A stretch of 39,347 bases of DNA from Actinomadura geliboluensis (GTDB lineage: Bacteria > Actinomycetota > Actinomycetes > Streptosporangiales > Streptosporangiaceae): contig NZ_VCKZ01000027.1 in the NCBI RefSeq assembly GCF_005889745.1, positions 1 to 39,347 of the forward strand. Reading direction: 5' to 3'. Shown piece by piece: positions 15,492 to 23,472 of the stretch; position 1 is the first letter of the stretch; each line of letters opens with the position of its first letter. A program made the position numbers and the translations under genes. The notes beneath the pieces were generated by a model that ran no database searches, had not been told where the DNA came from, and worked only from the letters and a program-made list of their open reading frames with translations.

Positions 15492-15641
15492 GGCGTTGCC
15501 TCCCTGTCGGGGCGCCCCTCCGGCGCCGCTCACCAGTGGATCGGAGCCGCCCCCGTGTTCTCGACATCCCCCGTGCAAAAAACTCATCGGCACCGGCACG
15601 ATCCCGGCCGGGAAGGTTGAACCGGCGGGCTCCGAGCGGAC

Positions 15642-17399
15642 GTGCTGTTGGTGTCGCGTACGCGGCGGGGGACCGAGCCCTTGGAGGACGAGCTGACCAC
15701 CGATAGCCGCGCGAAGCGGGTGACAGACGAGAACGCGCAGGACACCGTCCCGCAGGAGCAGGACACGGGGCCGCAGGAACAGGACGGCCGGGCCGGGCGG
15801 CGCCGCCGGATCGCGGCGCGGGCGTTGACCGTGGCGGCCTTCCTGCTGGTACTGGTCGCGCTGGTCACCCCGGCGGAGTACGCCCGGCTGACACCGGGCG
15901 CGTTCGTGCGCGTCCCGATCGAGGGCGTGCTCGGCGTCGTCCTGATCCTCGTGGTCCCGGCGCGGGCGAGGCGCTACGCGGCGGGGACGGCGGGGGCCGT
16001 CCTCGGCGTGGTGTTCGTGCTGAAGGTGCTCGACATCGGGTTCGACGCGGTCCTCGTCCGGCCGTTCGACCTGGTGCTGGACTGGCCGCTGCTGCGTCCG
16101 GCCGTGGAGTTCGTGGGCGAGTCGGCCGGGCCCGCGGGGGCGATCGCGGCGGTCATCGTCACGATCGTCCTGGCGGCCGGGGTGGTGGCGCTGATGTCGC
16201 TGTCGGCGCTGCGGCTCGGCGGCGTCGCCGTCCGGCACGACCGGGCGGCGGCGCGCGCGGCGGCGGTGCTGGGCGTGGTCTGGGTGGTGTGCGCCGTGCT
16301 CGGCGCGCAGCTCGTGGACGGCGTGCCGGTCGCGTCCCGGAGCGCGGCGGTGCTCGCCTACGACCACGCGCGGCAGGTGCGGGAGAGCCTGAACGACCGG
16401 GAGGAGTTCGCGAAGGCCGCCGCCGTCGACCGGTTCCGGAACACCCCCGACGACAAGCTGCTCACCGGGCTGCGCGGCAAGGACGTCGTGCTCGCGTTCG
16501 TGGAGAGCTACGGGCGCTCGGCGGTGGAGAGCCCGCAGTACGCGCCGCAGGTCGGCGCCGTCCTGGACCAGGGGTCGGAGCGGCTCCGCAAGGCCGGGTT
16601 CGGCGCCCGCAGCGGATGGCTCACCTCGTCCACGGCGGGCGGCGGGAGCTGGCTCGCCCACGCGACCCTGCTGTCCGGGCTGTGGGTCGACAACCAGCAG
16701 CGGTACCGGACGCTCGTGAACAGCGACCGGCTGACGCTGAACGGGGCGTTCCACCGGGCCGACGCCCGGACGGTCGCGCTGATGCCCGCGATCACCCGGG
16801 CGTGGCCGGAGGGGAAGTTCTTCGGCTACGACAAGGTCTACGACGACCGCAACCTCGGATACCGCGGCCCCCGGTTCAGCTTCGCGACCATGCCGGACCA
16901 GTACACGCTGTCGACCCTGCAGCGCACCGAGCTGGCGGCGAAGGACCGCGCGCCGGTGATGGCGGAGACGGCGCTGGTGTCGAGCCACGCGCCGTGGGCG
17001 TCGATCCCCCGGCTGGTCCCGTGGGACCAGGTCGGGGACGGTTCGGTCTTCACCGGGATGGGCAAGGGCTATGACGCGCCGTGGCCCGCCGGCGGCCGGA
17101 TCCGGACCGAGTACCGCAAGTCGATCGAGTACACGCTGAACACGCTCGTGTCGTACCTGGAGACCTACGGCAACGACAGGACGGTGCTGGTGTTCCTCGG
17201 CGACCACCAGCCCGCGCCGCTGATCACGGGTGCGGGCGCGAGCCGGGACGTGCCGATCACGATCGTCGCGAAGGACAAGGCCGTACTGGACAGGATCTCG
17301 GGATGGAACTGGCAGGACGGGCTGCGCCCCGGCAAGGACACCCCGGTGTGGCCGATGAGCGCGTTCCGGGACCGCTTCCTCACCGCGTTCGGCGGCTGA
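15642..17399 (+). CDS. LtaS/sulfatase-like membrane phosphotransferase or hydrolase
   Basis: Up to 585 residues: a charged Gln/Glu-rich cytoplasmic head, five predicted membrane helices (between about residues 60 and 230) and a large extracellular alkaline phosphatase/sulfatase-fold domain (about 270-585). Metal-site candidates are Glu288 (FVESYGRS) and Asp521-His522 (FLGDHQPAP); the nucleophile probably lies in the Ser/Thr-rich STAGGGSWLAHATLLSG. The architecture matches LtaS-type glycerol-phosphate polymerases and phosphoethanolamine transferases, so a role in envelope polymer modification is likely; the substrate is unknown. Start is uncertain. GTG 15642 opens the frame but lacks a ribosome site; CTG 15693 has GGAGG 5 nt upstream and would begin with TTDSRAK; GTG 15720 is a third choice. 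Its 3' end overlaps the glycosyltransferase. Confidence 0.78.
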   Translation: MLLVSRTRRGTEPLEDELTTDSRAKRVTDENAQDTVPQEQDTGPQEQDGRAGRRRRIAARALTVAAFLLVLVALVTPAEYARLTPGAFVRVPIEGVLGVVLILVVPARARRYAAGTAGAVLGVVFVLKVLDIGFDAVLVRPFDLVLDWPLLRPAVEFVGESAGPAGAIAAVIVTIVLAAGVVALMSLSALRLGGVAVRHDRAAARAAAVLGVVWVVCAVLGAQLVDGVPVASRSAAVLAYDHARQVRESLNDREEFAKAAAVDRFRNTPDDKLLTGLRGKDVVLAFVESYGRSAVESPQYAPQVGAVLDQGSERLRKAGFGARSGWLTSSTAGGGSWLAHATLLSGLWVDNQQRYRTLVNSDRLTLNGAFHRADARTVALMPAITRAWPEGKFFGYDKVYDDRNLGYRGPRFSFATMPDQYTLSTLQRTELAAKDRAPVMAETALVSSHAPWASIPRLVPWDQVGDGSVFTGMGKGYDAPWPAGGRIRTEYRKSIEYTLNTLVSYLETYGNDRTVLVFLGDHQPAPLITGAGASRDVPITIVAKDKAVLDRISGWNWQDGLRPGKDTPVWPMSAFRDRFLTAFGG

Positions 17400-18985
17400 C
17401 CCTCCTCGCCGTCGTCGCGGCGCTGCTGGCGCAGATGGCGGTGGCGATGGCGGCCACGGCCGTCCGGCAGTCCCCGACCATCGACGAGCCCGTGTACGTC
17501 GGCACGGGCGTCGTCTACCTGCGCGAGCACGACCTGCGGTACAACGCGGAGCACCCGCCGCTCGGCAAGCTGCTCATCGGCGCCGGGGCGGTGCTCGGCG
17601 GCGCCCGCCTGGACCCGTCCTTCACCGGTACGCAGCAGGACGTCGGACGGCACCTCCTGTACGAGTCGGGCAACGACGCGCAGCGGGTGCTGCTGGCGGC
17701 GCGGCTGCCGGTCATCGCGCTGACCCTGCTGTTCGGGCTGGTCGTGTTCGCGTTCGCCCGCGACCTCGCGGGCCCGGCCGGTGGCGTGGCGGCGCTGGCC
17801 CTCTACGCGTTCTCCCCCGGCGTCATCGCGCACGGGTCGCTGGCGACGCTCGACGTCCCGGCGGCCGGCCTGCTGCTGACGTCGGTGTGGCTGGCGTGGC
17901 GGGCGCGGCGGCGGCCCCGGCTCTGCGCGCCGCTCGCGGGGGCGGCGCTCGGCGCGGCCGTCGCGACCAAGATGAGCGCGCTTCCCGCCGTGCCGGTGCT
18001 GCTGGTGCTGGTCGCGGTGCCGGTCTGGTGGTCGCGGCGGTCGCGGGGCGCCGGACGGCCCGTCCTCGCGGGTGTGCTGGCGGCGGGCGGCGTCGCGGCG
18101 CTCGCGGTCGCGGTGGTGTGGGCGAGCTACCTGGCCGTCGATCCGCGCCTGCGGTGGACGGCGCCCGGCGGCGTCCCCGCCATCGGCGGCCTGCGGGGGC
18201 TCGCCGTCGACCTGCTGCCGTTCCCGAGGCCGTTCCGGGACGGGATGCGCGTCCAGTTCGGCTTCGAGGACCTGACCTGGACGAGCTTCCTGTTCGGCGA
18301 CACCTACCGGGGGTCGCGCTGGTACTACCTGCCCGGCGCGCTGCTGGTGAAGACGCCGCTCGGGGCGCTCGCCCTGTGGGCGGCGGGGGCGGCGTCGCTG
18401 GCGGCGCTGCCCCGGCTGCGGCCCGCCGCGCCGTACGTCCTCGCGCCCCCGGCCGTGCTGCTGGCGGTGGCGATGACCGGCGCCCGCGACCTCGGCGTCC
18501 GGTACGTGATCTTCCTGCCGATGTTCCTGGCGGTGGCGGCGGCCGGGGCGACGGCCGTCCGGCGGAGGTGGATCAGGGCGGCGACGGCGGCGCTCGTGCT
18601 GTTCGTCGCGGTCAGCTCGCTGCGCGCGTTCCCGTACTACCTGCCGTACTCCAACGAGGCGTTCGGCGGCCCGGCGGGGACGCACCGGTACCTGCACGAC
18701 TCCAACGTCGACTGGGGCCAGGACCTCGGTCGGCTCGCCGACCGCCTCCGCGACCGCTACCCCGGCGAGGCGGTGTGGCTCGCCTACAAGGGCAGCGGCG
18801 TCCCGTCCTACTACGGAATCCGCGCGTCCGATCCGCTCACCGCGCCCCCGGACCGGGTGCGCGGCCTGCTGGTCGTCTCCGACAGCTGGATCGCCAAGGA
18901 CGACCCGCGCCTCGTCCCGCTGATCGCCTCCAGCGAGCCGGTCGACGAGGTCGGCCACTCCATCACGATCTTCCGCCGGCCGTGA
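17348..18985 (+). CDS. GT39-like membrane glycosyltransferase
   Basis: A polytopic membrane protein of about 545 residues with roughly ten hydrophobic helices, of the GT-C superfamily (ArnT/protein O-mannosyltransferase-like). Asp46-Glu47 (PTIDEPVY) sits in the first extracytoplasmic loop, where these enzymes hold the catalytic acid, followed by HPPLGK at 69-74 and, later, YRGSRWYYLPGALLVKTPLG. Such enzymes take sugars from polyprenyl-phosphate donors outside the membrane; acceptor and sugar are unknown. GTG 17348 (AAGGA 9 nt upstream) is preferred; it overlaps the LtaS-like gene by 52 bp. ATG 17432 would cut into the first helix. Overlap with the phosphotransferase-like gene implies a joint function at the cell surface. 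Confidence 0.82.
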   Translation: MADERVPGPLPHRVRRLTLLAVVAALLAQMAVAMAATAVRQSPTIDEPVYVGTGVVYLREHDLRYNAEHPPLGKLLIGAGAVLGGARLDPSFTGTQQDVGRHLLYESGNDAQRVLLAARLPVIALTLLFGLVVFAFARDLAGPAGGVAALALYAFSPGVIAHGSLATLDVPAAGLLLTSVWLAWRARRRPRLCAPLAGAALGAAVATKMSALPAVPVLLVLVAVPVWWSRRSRGAGRPVLAGVLAAGGVAALAVAVVWASYLAVDPRLRWTAPGGVPAIGGLRGLAVDLLPFPRPFRDGMRVQFGFEDLTWTSFLFGDTYRGSRWYYLPGALLVKTPLGALALWAAGAASLAALPRLRPAAPYVLAPPAVLLAVAMTGARDLGVRYVIFLPMFLAVAAAGATAVRRRWIRAATAALVLFVAVSSLRAFPYYLPYSNEAFGGPAGTHRYLHDSNVDWGQDLGRLADRLRDRYPGEAVWLAYKGSGVPSYYGIRASDPLTAPPDRVRGLLVVSDSWIAKDDPRLVPLIASSEPVDEVGHSITIFRRP

Positions 18986-19003
18986 CCCGGCGGCGGCCCC
19001 GGT

Positions 19004-21931
19004 CTACCTGCGGCGGGCGTGGGCGCGCGACCACAGCGCCGGCCAGCCGCCGTGGGCGAGCCAGGACGCGGGGACGCGCAGCCCGTGCTCGGCGACCTCG
19101 TCCCAGAACACCGAGGTGTCGGCGCCGAGTTCGCGGGCGGCCGGCAGGGCGCGGCGCCAGGGGCCGTCCTCGTCGCCGAGCGCGGTGGCGGGGTAGCCGG
19201 GGACGGTGACGCCGCGCGGCCGCGTCACCGGGGCGAGGGCCGCTCCGGGCGCGGCGCACGTGGCCGCGACGGCGAGCGCGCAGAGCAGCGGCTCGGCCGA
19301 CGGCCGCGCGAGGGCGGCGGCGATCACCGGGTCGTCGTCCGCGGCGAGCCGCCCGATGGCGCGGCGGACCCGGCGCGCCGCCAGGTCGAGGGCGTGCGCG
19401 GCGGCGATGTCCGGGTCCTTGACGAGCCCGCGCAGCGCCTTCGGCAGCGGTGGCTCCCCCAGGAGCAGCTCGAGCCGGTCGAAGCGGTCGCGCAGGGCGG
19501 GGTCCAGGGCGTCGAGCGCGGACGCCAGCGGGCGGTGCCCGGTGGCCGTCCAGAGCGCGACGAGGTCGGTGGCGCCGCCGTCGAGCGCGCGGCGGACCGC
19601 CCCGGCCAGCTGGGCTGCACCGAGGCGGCGCAGCCGGGCGGGCGCGGCCTCCGGCGCGGTCCCGGCCACGGCGGCGAGCGCGGCGGACGCCCCGGGCGGG
19701 ACGGCGCGGAACGCCCGCCGGGCGAGCGGAGCGAGCGCCGGGCCGGCCTCCTCGACCAGGCGGGGCGCGGCGCGGCGGCGCGCGGCACGGACCGGCGGCG
19801 GCTCCTCCGGTGCCGGGTCGGGCTCGGCGCGGACGGTGCCGGGGATCGCGGCGACCCACTCCTCGAACGCCCGCTCCAGCTCCGCGGGAGGGTCGTCGTT
19901 GAACCGCGCCCTGATCTCGACGACCCGCCAGCCGCGCGGCGCGGGCTTCAGCGCCGCCAGTTCGGCGTTGGCGGCGAGCAGGCCGTCCCCGCCGTAGAGG
20001 CCGAGCAGCACGCTGCGGCCCGTCCTGGCCTCATCGGCGTATTCGGCGATGCAGTTGCCCATGTAGGCCGCCCACTCGGCGAGGTCGCGGGCGCTGCGCG
20101 CCACCCTGACGCGCACGCCCGCGCCGGGGACGGTGCTCCCGTCCAGCGCGGCGAGCGGCGGCGGGACGGCGAAGTCGCCGGTGAGGGCCGTGGCGATCGC
20201 GGTGGCCGACATGAGGCCCTCGGTGAACTCCGTCCAGCCGCGCGGCGCCCGGGGCGGGACGCCGCCGAGCGCGACCAGCTGCGCGGCGCCGGAGACGGCG
20301 AGGGCCACCGAGTCCAGGCCGGGCCGCAGCGGGTCGTCCTCCGGGGGCGGCGGATCGTGGTCGTACCAGGGCGCGCCGGTGCCCGGGGTGGGCCGCGCCC
20401 GCTCGTGCCCGTGCAGCTGGGCGAGCGCGTCGATCAGGTCGGCGTACCAGAGCAGGTCGCCGACCCTCTCCACGGCGGCCGGGTCGGCGGCGGCGCCGCC
20501 GGCGGGGTCCGCGGCGGAGCCGAGCCGCTCGCGCAGCGGGGCGGCGCCGTGCAGCAGCGGGGCCGTGAAGTTCAGCAGCGGGGCCGTCCAGGGCTGGATG
20601 CCGGACCATTCGGCGGGTGGGCGGGCCGCGCCGTACCCGGCGTCCTGGCGCCAGCGCGCCAGCCCGGAGCCCGCCCATACGCGCACCACACCCTCCGGAA
20701 CCAGTGGCGCGTCGGGGTCGATGCCGCACACGTCGTCCAGCAGCGCCCGCGCGTCCTCGACGACCAGGAGCGCGTAGTCGCGGGCGTGGGACAGCCGGGG
20801 CCGGACGTAGGCGCTGAACTTCGCGTCCCGGGGCCCGTCCTTGCCGACCCTGCGCGCGAGGTCGCGCACGTGGGCGGCGGGGCGCGCCGGCAGGCCGGTG
20901 AGGCCCGGGACCCGCCGCGCCGAATGCGCCGCGACCGCGTCGTCGACCCGGCCGGCGGCGGCGCGCAGCAGCGGCAGCGAGCGGTCGAGCCCGGCGCCCA
21001 GACCGTGGTCGGCGACGGCGACCGCGGTCCGCAGCAGGGCGGTGGCGCCGAGCGCGTCCTGGAGCAGCCGGTCGAGGCGGTCGCGCCAGTACGGCTCGGT
21101 CGGCACCCACCGCGCCGCGTCGGCGAGGGACGGTTCGAAGGCGAGGTCGTCGTGCGCGACCCGCAGCCAGAACAGCACCCGCTGGTCCTCGTGGTGGCGG
21201 CGGCGCTCGCGCAGGTCGGCCAGGCGGTCGCGGCGGGCCTGCGTCGCCAGCCTCCGCTCGCGGACGCCGCGCGCGCCCCGGTGCTCCAGCACCCGCTCCC
21301 ACAGGTCCAGGACGAGGGGGAGCCTGCGCGGGCCCGGCACGTCCGCGAACACCTGCCGGAAGTACCGCGCGAGCGCCGAGGGCGGGCCGTCGGGGGTGAG
21401 CCCGGCCTCCTCGGGCGCCTCCAGGGCGAGGACCCGTTCGAGCTGCTCGGGGCCGAGGACGTCGCTGGCCGCCGACGCCAGGTGCAGCGCCGCCCAGCGC
21501 CCCTCCTCCACGGCCCGCGCGGCGGCGGCGCCGACCGGCTTCGTCACCGCCGGGCCGAACATCGCCACCAGCAGCCCGGCGCGCGGCCCCAGGCGGTGCG
21601 CCTCGCCCATGCCGACGGCGCGCAGCGCCGCGATGACGGCGTCGCGCTGGTCGCCGTGCGCGCCGTCCAGCCGCGCGGAGCGGAACCCGGCGCCGAGGTC
21701 GACGCCCGCGCCCGCCGCGGCGATGCCGCCGTCCGCGACGAGGCGGGCCAGCTCGCGGACGGCGCCGGCGGCGGCCGCGTCCGGCGCGTCCTCGGGGCCG
21801 AGCGCGACGGCGGCGCCCGGCGGCGCGTCCGCCTGCGCCAGCAGCCGCACCGGGCCGGAGGGCCCGGCGACCCAGGCATGCCGGCCCGACGCCACCACAC
21901 CGCCGGTGAGCCGGATCTTCACCCGACCCAT
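19004..21931 (-). CDS. Large protein with PcfJ-like core, function unknown
   Basis: A 975-residue, Ala/Arg/Leu-rich protein with no signal peptide or membrane helix, so probably cytoplasmic. I recognise only one region (about 610-700): DLAEWAAYMGNCIAEYA with Cys627, then a small-residue strand GRSVLLGLYGG and AALKPAPRGWRVVEIRARFNDDP, which resembles PcfJ-like proteins named after an enterococcal conjugative-plasmid gene of unknown function. The N-terminal 600 residues contain long helical stretches with RERRRHHEDQR-type charge and WVPTEPYWRDRL; nothing suggests a nuclease or ATPase. The end of the protein is a helical, Ala-rich tail. ATG 21931 has only a weak GGGAT upstream; the next start, GTG at 21922, is possible. 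It follows the AhpD-like gene by 34 nt on the same strand, so the two may be co-transcribed. Confidence 0.75.
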   Translation of the reverse strand: MGRVKIRLTGGVVASGRHAWVAGPSGPVRLLAQADAPPGAAVALGPEDAPDAAAAGAVRELARLVADGGIAAAGAGVDLGAGFRSARLDGAHGDQRDAVIAALRAVGMGEAHRLGPRAGLLVAMFGPAVTKPVGAAAARAVEEGRWAALHLASAASDVLGPEQLERVLALEAPEEAGLTPDGPPSALARYFRQVFADVPGPRRLPLVLDLWERVLEHRGARGVRERRLATQARRDRLADLRERRRHHEDQRVLFWLRVAHDDLAFEPSLADAARWVPTEPYWRDRLDRLLQDALGATALLRTAVAVADHGLGAGLDRSLPLLRAAAGRVDDAVAAHSARRVPGLTGLPARPAAHVRDLARRVGKDGPRDAKFSAYVRPRLSHARDYALLVVEDARALLDDVCGIDPDAPLVPEGVVRVWAGSGLARWRQDAGYGAARPPAEWSGIQPWTAPLLNFTAPLLHGAAPLRERLGSAADPAGGAAADPAAVERVGDLLWYADLIDALAQLHGHERARPTPGTGAPWYDHDPPPPEDDPLRPGLDSVALAVSGAAQLVALGGVPPRAPRGWTEFTEGLMSATAIATALTGDFAVPPPLAALDGSTVPGAGVRVRVARSARDLAEWAAYMGNCIAEYADEARTGRSVLLGLYGGDGLLAANAELAALKPAPRGWRVVEIRARFNDDPPAELERAFEEWVAAIPGTVRAEPDPAPEEPPPVRAARRRAAPRLVEEAGPALAPLARRAFRAVPPGASAALAAVAGTAPEAAPARLRRLGAAQLAGAVRRALDGGATDLVALWTATGHRPLASALDALDPALRDRFDRLELLLGEPPLPKALRGLVKDPDIAAAHALDLAARRVRRAIGRLAADDDPVIAAALARPSAEPLLCALAVAATCAAPGAALAPVTRPRGVTVPGYPATALGDEDGPWRRALPAARELGADTSVFWDEVAEHGLRVPASWLAHGGWPALWSRAHARRR

Positions 21932-21965
21932 GATCCCGGCCGGGGGCGCCCCGGTCGACCGGGTT

Positions 21966-22514
21966 TCAGCGCGGGCCCGCGGCGATCCCGTAGCCGTCGG
22001 CGACGAGCCGCTCGGCCATCCGCACGTAGGCGGCCGGGTCCTCCGGGGCGCTGGTGCCGAGGCCGTCCACGTACCGGTTGTACATGCAGAACGCGGCGGC
22101 GATGAGCACGGTGTCGTGGATCTCGACGTCGGTGGCGCCGGCGTCCCGCGCGGCCGCGACATGCTCCGCGCCGACCTCGTTGCCGCCGCGCTGGACGGCG
22201 GCGGCGATGCCGAGCAGGGCGCGCAGCTTGGCGGAGACCGGCGCCGCCTCGGGGTCGGCGTGGACCTGCTGGACGAGCGTCATCCCGCCGGGCAGCTGTA
22301 CCGCGGCGCACGCGCCGTGCGACGACGCGCAGAACCGGCAGCCGTTCAGCTCGGACACGTAGGCGGCGATCAGCTCCCGCTCGCCGGGCGGGAGCGGGCT
22401 CGGGCCGCGCAGCAGGGCCTCCGCGAGCGCGGTCAGCGGTCCCGCGGTCTCCGGCCGGAACCGGAGCAGGGACGGCAGCCCCGGGACGTTCTCGTCCAGT
22501 TCGATATGCGCCAA
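21966..22514 (-). CDS. AhpD-like carboxymuconolactone decarboxylase family protein
   Basis: A 182-residue all-helical protein of the AhpD/CMD family. The redox core is complete: Glu47, Cys59, Cys62 and His66 (ELNGCRFCASSH), with the same spacing as Glu118, Cys130, Cys133 and His137 of mycobacterial AhpD. It should act as a thiol peroxidase or reductase partner using the Cys-X-X-Cys pair. Two later short repeats (DAGATDVEIHDTVLIAAAF) are family-typical. The start is TTG 22514: GGAGG (22521-22525) is 6 nt upstream, and no in-frame ATG or GTG fits the conserved N-terminus. It lies between the DUF574 methyltransferase (56 nt) and the PcfJ-like gene (34 nt), all on the minus strand. Confidence 0.88.
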   Translation of the reverse strand: MAHIELDENVPGLPSLLRFRPETAGPLTALAEALLRGPSPLPPGERELIAAYVSELNGCRFCASSHGACAAVQLPGGMTLVQQVHADPEAAPVSAKLRALLGIAAAVQRGGNEVGAEHVAAARDAGATDVEIHDTVLIAAAFCMYNRYVDGLGTSAPEDPAAYVRMAERLVADGYGIAAGPR

Positions 22515-22570
22515 GGACTGCCTCCGGGAAATGGTGTCGGACAATTCCCCTGATCTTCGTACGAAGTTCG

Positions 22571-23386
22571 TCAGGCGGCCAGTTTTCTCGCCACTCCACA
22601 AAAGGTCATGGTCTCCTGCGGCTCGCCCCACGGATTGGGCTCGGGGCGCCACCGGGAGCACGACACGACGCCCGGCTCCACCAGCTCCAGGCCGTCGAAC
22701 AGCGCCTCGATCTCCGCGGCGGTCCGGGCCCTGAGCGGGTGCGGGGTGCCGCTCTCGTTCCACGCCTTGACGGCGGTGTGCGTGACGTCCACGTCCAGGC
22801 AGGCGTGCGACAGCGCCACGAAGCTGCCCGGGGCGAGCGCGCCGACGAGCCGGTCCAGGATGGCGCGGGCCTCCTCGTCGTCGGTGATGAGGTGCAGCAG
22901 GGCGAGCATCATCAGCCCGACCGGCCGGTCGAAGTCGAGCGTCGCGGCGGCCTGCGCGAGGATGCGGCCGGGGTCGCGGACGTCGGCGTCGATGTAGTCG
23001 GTCGCGCCCTCCGGCGAGCTGGTGAGCAGGGCCCGCGCGTGGGCGAGCACGAGCGGGTCGTTGTCGACGTAGACGATGCGCGACTCCGGCGCGACGCGCT
23101 GCGCGATCTCGTGCGTGTTGTCGGCGGTCGGGAGCCCGGTGCCGATGTCGAGGAACTGCCGGACGCCCTCCCCGCCCGCCAGGTGGCGGACGCAGCGGCC
23201 GAGGAACAGCCGGTCGGTGCGGGCGGCGGCGACGATGCCGGGGACCTGCCGGGCGACCATCTCGCCGGCCATCCGGTCCACCTCGTAGTGGTCCTTGCCG
23301 CCGAGCCAGTAGTCCCAGACCCGCGCCGACACCGGACGGTCCGCGCGGATCCCGTCGTCCGCGCCCTCCCTGCCAGCGGCGCCCAT
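22571..23386 (-). CDS. DUF574-type SAM-dependent methyltransferase
   Basis: A 271-residue cytoplasmic protein of the actinomycete DUF574 (Methyltransf_19) family. Diagnostic features are ARVWDYWLGGKDHYEVDR (about 22-39), the SAM loop FLDIGTGLPTADNTHE, the acidic strand IVYVDNDPLVLAHA and GLMMLALLHLITD. These proteins occur in many copies in actinomycete genomes; targets are mostly unknown, though some sit in antibiotic clusters or next to conservon-like regulators. ATG 23386 follows a near-perfect GGAGGTGA 7-8 nt upstream. The C-terminus (PEPNPWGEPQETMTFCGVARKL) is family-typical, so the gene is intact. There is no adjacent regulator; 86 nt separate it from the flavin monooxygenase upstream. 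Confidence 0.9.
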   Translation of the reverse strand: MGAAGREGADDGIRADRPVSARVWDYWLGGKDHYEVDRMAGEMVARQVPGIVAAARTDRLFLGRCVRHLAGGEGVRQFLDIGTGLPTADNTHEIAQRVAPESRIVYVDNDPLVLAHARALLTSSPEGATDYIDADVRDPGRILAQAAATLDFDRPVGLMMLALLHLITDDEEARAILDRLVGALAPGSFVALSHACLDVDVTHTAVKAWNESGTPHPLRARTAAEIEALFDGLELVEPGVVSCSRWRPEPNPWGEPQETMTFCGVARKLAA

Positions 23387-23472
23387 GCGCTCTCACCTCC
23401 GGTCGCCGGGACGCGTCCGCCCCGGGAGGACCGACGGTACACGGCGGCGGCGGTGGCGACGGGTGACGTCGG

